A stretch of 64,000 nt of DNA from Terriglobia bacterium (GTDB lineage Bacteria; Acidobacteriota; Terriglobia; Bryobacterales; Bryobacteraceae), in the NCBI GenBank assembly GCA_020073615.1, contig JAIQEX010000018.1:1-64000 (forward strand), written 5' to 3'. Shown piece after piece: positions 7,646-16,061 of this stretch. Positions within the stretch are counted from its first letter, which is position 1. Each line of letters starts with the position of its first letter. The position numbers were made by a program, and so were the translations under genes. The notes beneath the pieces are model-generated. The model did not search any database, was not told the DNA's origin, and saw only the letters and a program-made list of their open reading frames with translations.

Positions 7646-8485
7646 GTGATCCCCCTGAATCCTCCGGATGTCCCGCCGCGCTTGGCGCGCTGGCGTCCGA
7701 CGGCCCGTTACCTGGCGCAAACCGAAGCGCACGTCTATGCCCTGGCGATTGCGGCCAGTGTTTTGCTTTCCTTTTACCCCTTCCTGACCGTAATGCTTTC
7801 GTTCTGCCACAATGTGCTGCACTGGCGTGCCGCCGAAGAAGCCATCTACCTGGCACTGGGCGATTTTTTCGCCGGAGAGCCCGGCCGGTTCATCGTGCGC
7901 AACCTGCAGCCGTGGATGGTCGGCAAGATCCACATCACGGCCATGGTGCTGCTGCTGTTCACCGCCAACGGTATCTTCGAGCCGCTCGAGGTGGCGCTCA
8001 ACCGCGCCTGGGGCGTGGCTGTCAACCGCTCGTATCTGAAGAACCAGCTGGTCAGCCTGGGGTTGATCTTCTCCTGCGGCGGCCTGGCGCTGCTCTCCTT
8101 GATGCTCACCGCCATGAACAAGGAATGGATCTCGCGATGGGCGGGACGGGGTGCATTTCAGGTGTGGATGAACCTGCTGATCTTCAAGGTGGCGGCGCTT
8201 CCCATCTCGATTCTGGCCCTGTTCCTGGTCTACTGGCTGCTTCCCAACCGCAAGATTCCGCCCGCCCGCGTGGCTCCCGCCGCGATCCTCGTAGGCCTGG
8301 CGCTGGAAGCCTTGAAATATGTGAACCTGCTGGTCTGCGAGCTGCTGGAAACCAAGCTGGCCAATGAGTACGCCGTCTTCAAGTACTCGGTCACCATTCT
8401 GCTGTGGAGCTTCGCGGCCGCCATGATCGTGCTGGCGGGCGCGGAGTTCAGCGCGCGCCGCGGCGCCCCAGATCCGCTATCTTAG
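7646..8485 (+). CDS. YihY/BrkB-family inner membrane protein
   Basis: The 279-residue protein has about six transmembrane helices and the family signatures (ASVLLSFYPFLTVML near the N-terminus, NGIFEPLEVALNRAWG, FKYSVTILLWSFAAAMIVLAGAEF at the end). The family was once called ribonuclease BN, but that activity belongs to another protein; the true role is uncertain, possibly transport. The start is a GTG at 7646, since no ATG precedes the conserved region. The gene ends seven bases before the small AtzG-like gene, so it may be cotranscribed with the amidase pair. Confidence 0.85.
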   Translation: MIPLNPPDVPPRLARWRPTARYLAQTEAHVYALAIAASVLLSFYPFLTVMLSFCHNVLHWRAAEEAIYLALGDFFAGEPGRFIVRNLQPWMVGKIHITAMVLLLFTANGIFEPLEVALNRAWGVAVNRSYLKNQLVSLGLIFSCGGLALLSLMLTAMNKEWISRWAGRGAFQVWMNLLIFKVAALPISILALFLVYWLLPNRKIPPARVAPAAILVGLALEALKYVNLLVCELLETKLANEYAVFKYSVTILLWSFAAAMIVLAGAEFSARRGAPDPLS

Positions 8486-8492
8486 AGGTACC

Positions 8493-8663
8493 GTGAAAGA
8501 CTGGAGAATGATCGCCAAGGCCGGGGGCCTGGAGATTCCCGCCGGCGATTTCGATCGCATTGCGCCGCCGCTGGATGCCCTGGAGGCGGCCTTTCGTCCC
8601 CTGGTCGAGGACCTGCCCTACGACCTGGAGCCGGCGACCGGAGTGCTGGAGGACGGCGAGTGA
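8493..8663 (+). CDS. Small AtzG/DUF4089-like amidase partner
   Basis: This 56-codon frame starts at GTG 8493 and ends in a TGA that overlaps the amidase start as GTGA. The product, beginning MKDWRMIAKAGGLEIP and carrying a DFDRIAPPLDALEAAF helix, resembles the small GatC-like subunits (AtzG, DUF4089) that bind and stabilise AtzE-type amidases. The shape, order (small subunit first) and four-base overlap match those operons. The frame is too short for most gene finders. Assignment rests on pattern and context, not on a search. Confidence 0.6.
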   Translation: MKDWRMIAKAGGLEIPAGDFDRIAPPLDALEAAFRPLVEDLPYDLEPATGVLEDGE

Positions 8664-10042
8664 CACTCCGGGAGGCCGCCGAAGCGCTGCGCGCGCATCG
8701 CGTCTCCTCGGTGGATCTGACCAACGCCGCCCTGGCGCGCATCGATCGCCTCAATGCGTCGCTGCGGGCGTTCATCACCGTTACCCGGGAGCCTGCCCTG
8801 CTGCGCGCGCGGCAGGCCGATAGCGAGCTGGGCAGCCGCGACCGCAGCCCGCTGCACGGCATCCCGGTGGCAGTGAAGGACCTGTTCCTCACGCGCGGCG
8901 TACTGACCACCGGCGGCTCGCGCATCCATGAAACCTTCGTTCCGCGCACCCATGCCACCGTAGTGGAGCGGCTGGAGGCGGCCGGCGCCGTGATGCTGGG
9001 CAAGCTCAACATGCACGAGCTGGCCTATGGCATCACCTCGGCCAACCCGCACTTCGGGACGGTGCGCAATCCGTGGAACGTCGCCCATACCCCCGGCGGG
9101 TCGAGCGGCGGCTCTGGCGCGGCGGTGGCCGCGGGCATCGTCTACGCCGCCCTGGGCAGCGATACCGGAGGCTCCATCCGCATTCCCGCGGCCTTTTGCG
9201 GCATCGTGGGGTTGAAGCCCACCTACGGACGGGTGAGCCGCCACGGCGCCCTGCCGCTGGCGTACTCGCTCGACCATATGGGGCCGCTGGCGCGCTCGGT
9301 GCGCGACGCCGCCATCGTGCTCAACGCCATCGCCGGTCACGACCCGCGCGACCGGACCTCGTCGCGCCATCCGGTGGTGGACTTCGTTCCCGAGGACGGC
9401 TGCTCGATCCGCGGTCTGCGCCTGGGCTTTCCGCAAAATTTCTACTTCGAGCGGCTGGATGGCGACGTGGAATCGGCGGTGCGCGGCGCCATGGCGCGCG
9501 CCGAATCGCTCGGCGCCGAAATCAAGCCCGTGGTGGTGCCGGACATCGCCGCGCTGAATGCCGTCTCCCGCGTCATTCTGCTGGCGGAAGCCTCGGCCAT
9601 CCTGGAGCCGCACCTCTCCCAGCGGCACCGGTTTGGAGCCGATGTGCTGGCGCTCCTCGATCAGGGCCGCCTGTTGCCCGCGGTGGACTATATCAACGCC
9701 CAGCGGCTGCGCACACGGATGCGCCGCCAGTTCGCAAAACTATGGTCCGCGGTGGACTGCCTCATCACCCCAACCACGCCCAACACGGCGCCGCGCATCG
9801 GCGAGGACACCATCCGCCTGGGCGGCCGCGACGAAGACGTGCGCCTGGCCAGCACGCGCCTGGTCCGCGGGATTAACGCGCTGGGGCTCCCGGCGCTTTC
9901 CATCCCTTGTGGGTTGAGCGCGAGCGGGCTGCCCATCGGGCTCCAGATCGTCGGACCGGCCTTTGACGAAGCTACCATCCTGCGGGTGGGCGCCGCGCTC
10001 GAAGACGGCGGGGTCGGGATTCCCCCGTGCCCGGACGTATGA
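8660..10042 (+). CDS. Amidase-signature family hydrolase (AtzE/GatA-like)
   Basis: This 460-residue amidase has the full Ser-cisSer-Lys triad: K73 (VAVKDLF), S148 (GGSSGGS) and nucleophile S172 (TGGSIR). Spacings of 75 and 24 residues are those of the family. It hydrolyses a C-N bond in an amide or carbamoyl substrate. It lacks gatB next door and is preceded by an AtzG-like subunit, so an AtzE-type carboxamide hydrolase or orphan amidase is more likely than the Glu-tRNA amidotransferase. The GTG start at 8660 is coupled to the small gene. Confidence 0.88.
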   Translation: MTLREAAEALRAHRVSSVDLTNAALARIDRLNASLRAFITVTREPALLRARQADSELGSRDRSPLHGIPVAVKDLFLTRGVLTTGGSRIHETFVPRTHATVVERLEAAGAVMLGKLNMHELAYGITSANPHFGTVRNPWNVAHTPGGSSGGSGAAVAAGIVYAALGSDTGGSIRIPAAFCGIVGLKPTYGRVSRHGALPLAYSLDHMGPLARSVRDAAIVLNAIAGHDPRDRTSSRHPVVDFVPEDGCSIRGLRLGFPQNFYFERLDGDVESAVRGAMARAESLGAEIKPVVVPDIAALNAVSRVILLAEASAILEPHLSQRHRFGADVLALLDQGRLLPAVDYINAQRLRTRMRRQFAKLWSAVDCLITPTTPNTAPRIGEDTIRLGGRDEDVRLASTRLVRGINALGLPALSIPCGLSASGLPIGLQIVGPAFDEATILRVGAALEDGGVGIPPCPDV

Positions 10043-10130
10043 GGTAGTACTGCGACGGGGTTCGGGTCGATTGCCTACCGCAATCGGTAAAACGGCGTAC
10101 AAAATCTCATATGCTTACTAAGGTGCTAAG

Positions 10131-10145
10131 TTAACAATGAGTTAA
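10131..10145. promoter_or_regulatory. Inverted repeat TTAAC-N5-GTTAA upstream of receptor 1
   Basis: TTAAC (10131-10135), five bases, GTTAA (10141-10145). Copies with the same five-base spacer lie upstream of the next two receptors at 15832-15846 and 19575-19588. It sits about 120 bases before the sigma54-like promoter at 10267, a usual distance for an enhancer-binding protein. A looser copy (TTAAC-AAAAC-GTTAC) is near 10407. The rest of the 402-base gap 10043-10444 holds no gene that I can see. Confidence 0.45.
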
Positions 10146-10266
10146 GCCGGGCTGGCGGCGGAATACACGGTCCGCACGTGGTGCTGCGGAATCCGCATAC
10201 GGAAAACGCGCCCCTTAACTCTCGCGAAAACTACTTATTTATCAATGATATCCAGGAAATGTTAAC

Positions 10267-10284
10267 TTGGACCCAGAGTTGCTG
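10267..10284 (+). promoter_or_regulatory. Sigma54-type -24/-12 promoter match for receptor 1
   Basis: TTGGACCCAGAGTTGCTG carries the invariant GG and GC separated by exactly ten bases (GG 10269-10270, GC 10281-10282), with the TTGC half intact. The -24 half (TTGGAC) is one step from the TGGCAC consensus. It lies about 160 bases ahead of the ATG at 10445 on the correct strand. The same pattern precedes three further receptors. Confidence 0.55.
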
Positions 10285-10444
10285 ACCCTCTGGACACTAG
10301 CTCCAGTTGTTGATTTCAGGGTATATGGAAGAACCACCTATCCGCTGCGATCTGTTGCCGTCAAAGGTTTCCGCAGGCATAATCGGGACGGGTTGCCGCC
10401 ATATTTAACAAAACGTTACAGGGTTTGTTGAGGAGGAATACAGG

Positions 10445-13400
10445 ATGTCAACGAGGATAAAAACGGTACTGCTATCGGTCGCGCTCCTGTTGATGGTGTC
10501 TGCGCTGTGTTTGCAGGCGCAGGATATCACCAAGGGCACAATTTCGGGGGTGGTACGCGACGCCTCCGGGGCTATCGTAGCCGGCGCGAAGGTGAAGCTG
10601 GACTCGCCCAACGGCGATCGCGACACGATCACCAACGGGCTGGGCGAGTATTCCTTCGCCAACCTGGTGGTGGGCAACGAGTACACCATCAGCGTGGAAC
10701 AAACCGGCTTTGGCACCGCCAAGGCCACGAAGATCTCCGTATCGATCAACGGTCGCACCACGCAGGATTTCACATTGCAGGTGGGCGCGACCAGCACCTC
10801 GGTTGAGGTTACCGGCGCCGCGGCCGCCATCGACCTGGGCACCACCAACGTGGGCGCCACTTTGGACGAGTCGCTTTACAAGAATGTGCCCGTGGGGCGA
10901 AACATCTCGGCCCTGATTAACATGTCGCCCGGCGTGGCCGACAGCGGCGGAGCGGGTGCCGCTAACCCTTCGATCAACGGCGCATCCGGTCTGGAGAACC
11001 AATACGTCATCAACGGCGCAAATGTTACCGACCCCGCTTTCGGCGGATTCGGCACCTACAGCCGCGTCTTCGGACCGTTGGGCAACGGCATCAACTTCGA
11101 CTTCATCCAGGAGGTCCAGGTGTTGTCCGGCGGCTTCGAGGCGCAGTACGGCCAGGCGCTCGGCGGCGTAGTCAACGTTCTGACCAAGAGCGGCGGCAAC
11201 ACCTACCATGGCTCGTTCTACGGCTATTTCGCGCCGCAGCAATTCGAAGGCACGCGCCCCGATTTGAACCAGCAACTCTCCAACAAGGTCACCTACCTGC
11301 AACATGTGGGAAGCTACGACTTTGGCGGCGACATGGGCGGCCGCATCAAGAAAGACAAGCTGTTCTGGTACGGTGGCTTCAACCCGCGCTTCGACCATGT
11401 TTACGACCACGCCGCGGCGGGTTTCGCCAACTTTGCCCTCGGCACCGTGGATGTGAAGACGACCACGCTCAACTACGTGGGCAAGATCAACTACAATATC
11501 AACTCGAGAAACCAATTGGAAGGCTCCGTCTTCGGCGATCCCGCCAGCACTCCCACCACCTTCAACCGCGGCCTCAATACACTGCTCACGGGCCCGCCGG
11601 ACTTCCTCAGAACCAGCAAACTGGAGTATGGCTCGCGCACCTGGACCGGCCGCTATAACGGCACGATCAACAACCACTGGGTTGTGACGGCGAATTTCAG
11701 CGACTACTTTAACAAGCTGCAAGAGACGCCGAAGGCCAACGGGTACCGCATCTCCGATGTGACTCCGAGCCAGGACGGCACAGGTTCCAACTTCTCCTTT
11801 AACGGGCTGGGCTTCCTCGAGAACAGCGACGCCACGGTGCATCAGTTCACCGTGACCAGCTCCCACGTCTTCTCCTTCTTGGGCGGCCACACCTTCGAGT
11901 ACGGCTACCAGTTCGAAGACCAGAACTACGACGATATCAACCTGAATACCGGCGCGGACTTCACGCTGCCCAATCTTCCCGCGTTCAAGGATGCCGCCGG
12001 CAAAGTCCAGCACGGCGCGGCATTGACGCGGACCCATCCGAGCGTCAAGGAGCAGGGTTTAACCGGACTGCCGGCTTCCGCCGTGGTCCTGCGCGTGACC
12101 CGCGGCAATTATTCCACTCCCGGGGTCCAAACATTGAGCCGCTACAACGCCGGCTTCGTACAGGATAGCTGGACCATTGGCCGGAGACTGACTATCAAGC
12201 CGGGTCTGCGCTTCGAGCAGCAGGCCATGTCGGGCAACTCCCTGCGCTATGTCTTCGCTCACAACTGGGCGCCGCGCCTCGGCGTCATCTTCGACCCGAG
12301 CGGGAATCGCAAGTCCAAGTTCTTCGCCAATTGGGGCCGCTTCTACGAAAAGGTCCCCTCGGACATCTCCATCCGCTCGTTCTCCTTCGAGACCAGCGTG
12401 ACTGGCGCCTTGTACAAGGATCCCGGCGCGGGCAGCGGCTCACCCGACCTGTCGGCGGCCAACTTCATTCCCGGCAGCGTCCTCTCCTTTCAGGGCAGCC
12501 CCTCCAATCTGACCCTGGTCGCCGGCGGCACCGGCGCGCAATACCAGGACGAAGTGGTGGGCGGCTACGAGCACCAGTTCAATGACGGCTTCACTTTCTC
12601 CAGCCGGTTCGTCTACCGGCACATGCGCCGCATCATTGAAGACATCTCGGGCATCAGCGTGACGCAGGCTCTGGCGGGAGTGACCCAGCAGTACGTGGTC
12701 TCCAACCCCTCGGCCAAGCTGGACATCTTCAAGAACGCGCTCCCGTGCACTCCCGGCTCGGCGCCCAATTGCGACGACTTCGGCGGAGGCGTAGGGTTCA
12801 CCGACATCGGCGACAACCCGCTCGGCTCCGACGGCATTTCCGATGGCTTCCCCAATGCCAGCCGCATCTACAAATCCATGGAGTTTGTGGTCAGCAAGCG
12901 CTTCTCCAACAACTTCCAGGTGTACGCCAACTATACGCTTTCGAAGCTCTACGGCAACTTCCAGGGCTCGTTCCGCGGCGACAACGGCCAGACCGATCCC
13001 AACATCAGCTCGCTGTTCGATTTCACCAATTCCGACGGCCTGCTGACCGACCAGTTCCGCCCCGGCGTGCTGCCCACCGACCGCCGCCATCAGATCAAGC
13101 TCTTCAGCAACTATGCATGGAAGAACCTGAATATGGGGCTGGGCTGGAGCATCATCTCCGGTACGCCGATCAGCAATTTCCTCGATCACCCGGTCTATGA
13201 GAATGCGGGTGAAGTTCCGGTTGGCGGGCGTGGCTCGGAGGGCCGGACACAGTGGACCTTCCCGCTCAACCTGCATGCCGACTACGCCATCAAATTCGGC
13301 GAGCAGCGGCGATTGAAGCTCCTCGCCGACTTGTTCAACGTCGGAAACCAGACGCGCCCCTTCAACATCATCCAGTCCTCCGAAGTGGATGGCGCGCCCG

Positions 13401-13483
13401 GCACTCCGAACCCGGACTTCCTCAAGACGGCATCGTTCCAAGCGCCGTTCAGCGCGCGCCTGGGCGTTCGCTTCGAGTTCTGA
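10445..13483 (+). CDS. TonB-dependent receptor, Oar-like, with carboxypeptidase-regulatory domain (receptor 1)
   Basis: This 1012-residue outer-membrane protein has a signal peptide (residues 1-26, ending LCLQAQ). A carboxypeptidase-regulatory/CNA-B-like beta domain follows (about 30-110, GTISGVVRDASGAIVAGAKV), then a TonB plug (about 125-260, ending VNVLTKSGGNTYHGSFYGYF). A long beta barrel ends in the OMP-type terminal Phe (GVRFEF). Such proteins take up or bind large ligands using TonB energy; no SusD partner is present, as usual in Acidobacteriota. The start is set by a strong ribosome site (GAGGAGGA, 10430-10437). It is followed by a strong terminator, so it is probably monocistronic. 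The ligand is unknown. Confidence 0.9.
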   Translation: MSTRIKTVLLSVALLLMVSALCLQAQDITKGTISGVVRDASGAIVAGAKVKLDSPNGDRDTITNGLGEYSFANLVVGNEYTISVEQTGFGTAKATKISVSINGRTTQDFTLQVGATSTSVEVTGAAAAIDLGTTNVGATLDESLYKNVPVGRNISALINMSPGVADSGGAGAANPSINGASGLENQYVINGANVTDPAFGGFGTYSRVFGPLGNGINFDFIQEVQVLSGGFEAQYGQALGGVVNVLTKSGGNTYHGSFYGYFAPQQFEGTRPDLNQQLSNKVTYLQHVGSYDFGGDMGGRIKKDKLFWYGGFNPRFDHVYDHAAAGFANFALGTVDVKTTTLNYVGKINYNINSRNQLEGSVFGDPASTPTTFNRGLNTLLTGPPDFLRTSKLEYGSRTWTGRYNGTINNHWVVTANFSDYFNKLQETPKANGYRISDVTPSQDGTGSNFSFNGLGFLENSDATVHQFTVTSSHVFSFLGGHTFEYGYQFEDQNYDDINLNTGADFTLPNLPAFKDAAGKVQHGAALTRTHPSVKEQGLTGLPASAVVLRVTRGNYSTPGVQTLSRYNAGFVQDSWTIGRRLTIKPGLRFEQQAMSGNSLRYVFAHNWAPRLGVIFDPSGNRKSKFFANWGRFYEKVPSDISIRSFSFETSVTGALYKDPGAGSGSPDLSAANFIPGSVLSFQGSPSNLTLVAGGTGAQYQDEVVGGYEHQFNDGFTFSSRFVYRHMRRIIEDISGISVTQALAGVTQQYVVSNPSAKLDIFKNALPCTPGSAPNCDDFGGGVGFTDIGDNPLGSDGISDGFPNASRIYKSMEFVVSKRFSNNFQVYANYTLSKLYGNFQGSFRGDNGQTDPNISSLFDFTNSDGLLTDQFRPGVLPTDRRHQIKLFSNYAWKNLNMGLGWSIISGTPISNFLDHPVYENAGEVPVGGRGSEGRTQWTFPLNLHADYAIKFGEQRRLKLLADLFNVGNQTRPFNIIQSSEVDGAPGTPNPDFLKTASFQAPFSARLGVRFEF

Positions 13484-13504
13484 TTCGGACAGTCTCGCAT
13501 ACCC

Positions 13505-13536
13505 AAGGGGAGGTCTTCGGACCTCCCCTTTTTTTT
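13505..13536 (+). terminator. Rho-independent terminator with UUCG loop after receptor 1
   Basis: Stem AAGGGGAGGTC / GACCTCCCCTT with a TTCG tetraloop (13516-13519), followed by a T run to 13536. An 11-bp perfect stem and a UUCG loop make this a textbook strong terminator. Confidence 0.9.
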
Positions 13537-13608
13537 GGGGATAGGCTTCCCGGCCCGTCCCCGCGCGGAACGCGCGCCTGAGGCAGGCTTGGAGGACAAT
13601 AGAGCTAT

Positions 13609-15561
13609 ATGCCCCGTATTGGGATCACCGTCTGCTGCCTGGCGCTTGCCCTGGTGTCGCTGGCCTCGGCCGCCAAACTACCGCCGAAATACGCCAAGTG
13701 GCTGGATGAAGACGTCATCTATATCATCACCAGCGAAGAGAAGAAGGACTTCCAGAAGCTCACCAGCGACGAGGCCCGGGACAAATTCATCGAGGAGTTC
13801 TGGGAAGTCCGCAATCCGGCGCGCGGCGCGAAGCAGAACAGCTACAAAGAGGAGCACTACCGGCGCATTGAAGAGGCCAACCAGTTGTTCGGCCGGAAAT
13901 CGAATACCCCCGGCTGGATGACCGACATGGGCAAGACCTGGATCGAGTTCGGCAAACCGGAGTCGCGCCATCCCTTCACCGGCTACGGCCAAATCTACCC
14001 CCTGGAGCTGTGGTTCTATTCCAATACCCTGGGCGACCCGGCGCTGCCTCCTTTTTTCTACGTCCTCTTTTTCATGCCCGAAGACATCGGCGAGTACCGC
14101 TATTACCGGCCCAGTCTCGATACGCCGATGAAACTGGTGCGCGGCTCGCAGTTCAACTCGTTCAAGGATGTCTACCAGTTTCTCAAGCCACTGGGCGGCG
14201 ACGTGGCGCACGCCGCTCTGTCGCTGATCCCCAGCGAGCCCATCGATACCACGGACTACAACATCTCGCTCACCAGCGATATCCTGGTCAACCGCATTTC
14301 CAACTTCGCCAACGAACCGTTTAACGTGCGCCGCATCCGCGAGCTGCGGACGTTGCGCGCCAAGGTGACCTCGTGGTTCCTCACCGCCGAGCAGCAGCCG
14401 CTCGATATCGAGACCATCGTGTTGACCGACCCGGTGGGACAACGCTGGCTGGACTACGCCGTTTCCATTCCGGAGGCCCATCTCGGCACGCCCAACGGAG
14501 ATCAGCTCTCGGTCAGCATGGCATACCGGCTCACCACGGAAGCGGGCGAGCTGATTGCCGAGGATGAGGAGCGCCGCGCTTACCCGGCCTTCCAGGGGGC
14601 GGGCGAGCAGAGAGCGTTCCGCCCGTTCCAGATCGCGGGACGGCTGCCCCTGATCCCCGGCTCCTACAAGCTGGCCATCGAGGTGAACAACCGCGCCGCG
14701 GGCAAAAGCTATCGCGGCGAAAAGAAGATCGCCGCACCGGGCGCCGGCCAGGCCCTCCTCACCGGCCCGCTGTTTGTGGCGTCGGTGGAGCGCGCCGGCA
14801 CGCCCGACCCGTTCACGCCGTTTCAGTATTTCGGCGTCCAGTTCCACCCCGCGCCGCGCCGCATCTCCTCCCACCCGCCGTTCCGGCTGCTGTTTGAAAT
14901 CGACCTGCCCGAGGCGCGGGCGTGCGAGCTGGACTATGTGCTCGGCCAGATCAACAACCGCGACGTGCGCAAAACCTGGACCGACAAGGTGGACGCCGCG
15001 GAATTCCGCGACGGGCGGCTGCTCAAATCGAAAACCATCCCCCTCACCGAACTGGAGCCGGGAGACTACCGGCTGGCGGTGAACCTGCACGCTGCGGGCT
15101 CGCCCCAGGTGCTCGCCTCGGCCACGGTTCCGGTGAAGGTCACCGAGGAGGACGCACCCACTGCGCTGTATTTCCTGGGCAACGCGCGGCAGATCGCCAA
15201 TCCCGCCGTGGCCGATTATCTGCGCGCCCTGGAAGCGCTGGCGCAGAAGGACGATCAGCAGGCCGCGCTGTATCTCCGGCAGGCACTCGACCACAATCCC
15301 GCCAATACCTTCGCCGGCGATCAACTGGTGCACCTGTACTTTAACAACCGCCAGTACGGGCCGGTGGGAGAGATCTACCGCCGTTTCGGGGTGACCCCGT
15401 TCAAGTCGTCGGCTGAAACGATGGCGCAGATTACCGTCAGCCTCTGGCAGTCGGGCGACGCAGCCACAGCCAAGGAAGTGCTCCGTGCGGCGCAGGAGTA
15501 CTTTCCCCAAGATCCGTTGGTACTGGCCGCCGCCCGCAGCATCGAGCGCAACGCGCGCTGA
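13609..15561 (+). CDS. GWxTD-domain secreted protein
   Basis: This 650-residue protein has a signal peptide (residues 1-21) and an N-terminal GWxTD domain. EEFWEVRNP and YKEEHYRRIEEANQLF precede the name motif TPGWMTDMGKTWIEFG near residue 105, and LELWFYSN follows. The rest has beta-rich stretches and a TPR-like helical end (ALEALAQKDDQQAALYLRQAL). GWxTD proteins are abundant in Acidobacteriota and Bacteroidota and are of unknown function. It lies between two receptor genes, transcribed in the same direction behind a terminator; GGAGG at 13591 precedes the ATG by 13 bases, rather far. Confidence 0.85.
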   Translation: MPRIGITVCCLALALVSLASAAKLPPKYAKWLDEDVIYIITSEEKKDFQKLTSDEARDKFIEEFWEVRNPARGAKQNSYKEEHYRRIEEANQLFGRKSNTPGWMTDMGKTWIEFGKPESRHPFTGYGQIYPLELWFYSNTLGDPALPPFFYVLFFMPEDIGEYRYYRPSLDTPMKLVRGSQFNSFKDVYQFLKPLGGDVAHAALSLIPSEPIDTTDYNISLTSDILVNRISNFANEPFNVRRIRELRTLRAKVTSWFLTAEQQPLDIETIVLTDPVGQRWLDYAVSIPEAHLGTPNGDQLSVSMAYRLTTEAGELIAEDEERRAYPAFQGAGEQRAFRPFQIAGRLPLIPGSYKLAIEVNNRAAGKSYRGEKKIAAPGAGQALLTGPLFVASVERAGTPDPFTPFQYFGVQFHPAPRRISSHPPFRLLFEIDLPEARACELDYVLGQINNRDVRKTWTDKVDAAEFRDGRLLKSKTIPLTELEPGDYRLAVNLHAAGSPQVLASATVPVKVTEEDAPTALYFLGNARQIANPAVADYLRALEALAQKDDQQAALYLRQALDHNPANTFAGDQLVHLYFNNRQYGPVGEIYRRFGVTPFKSSAETMAQITVSLWQSGDAATAKEVLRAAQEYFPQDPLVLAAARSIERNAR

Positions 15562-15829
15562 GCGGGCGCGCAGTACGGCGGCATCGCCCACGCGGCGGAG
15601 AGGTTCTCGCCGCAACCTCGTTCGCCCCGCCAAACCGGCCAGGCAATCTCGAAAATCGTATTCCGTTGTTTCAAATGTCATAAGTTCGGCAAGGGCGTAT
15701 AAGCCGCTCGTAAGTAACAGCTTACGGACATCAGACAACGTCGGTATCCCTGCCCCCCGGCGCTGCAATGGCATAGCTCTCGCCGAACTGCGCACTCTTT
15801 GACTCGTTCAAGTCATTGACAATCAATAG

Positions 15830-15848
15830 CCTTAACATTAAGTTAAGG
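15830..15848. promoter_or_regulatory. Perfect inverted repeat CCTTAAC-N5-GTTAAGG abutting the receptor 2 promoter
   Basis: CCTTAAC (15830-15836), ATTAA, GTTAAGG (15842-15848) is a perfect 7-bp inverted repeat and ends exactly where the sigma54-like promoter begins. It is the best copy of the motif found upstream of receptors 1 and 3. In the same 500-base gap (15562-16061) a second inverted repeat, TGACT-N6-AGTCA, lies at 15800-15815, and CGTAAG-N6-CTTACG at 15709-15726. The gap has no convincing gene. Confidence 0.5.
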
Positions 15849-15866
15849 TTGGCAGGCAAGTTGCAT
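15849..15866 (+). promoter_or_regulatory. Sigma54-type -24/-12 promoter match for receptor 2
   Basis: TTGGCAGGCAAGTTGCAT has TGGCA at -24 and TTGCAT at -12, with GG (15851-15852) and GC (15863-15864) ten bases apart. This is nearly the consensus TGGCAC-N5-TTGCA. It lies on the coding strand about 200 bases before the ATG at 16062. Confidence 0.7.
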
Positions 15867-16061
15867 AGGCACGGGCAACTCGTACAGCGTAAGCCTCGGC
15901 TCCACTGTTAGATACCTCACGTCCTGCCAGTGTAAGTCGTGTGCACACGTAGGGCGCGCCTTTGGGATTGGCGCGCCGGAATCGCGGTTTCCGTTGCAAG
16001 AAAGGGGTCACGGGAACCTGGGGCGTGGAATCAAGGAGTTCAGTCCTAACAAGGAGGGGTA

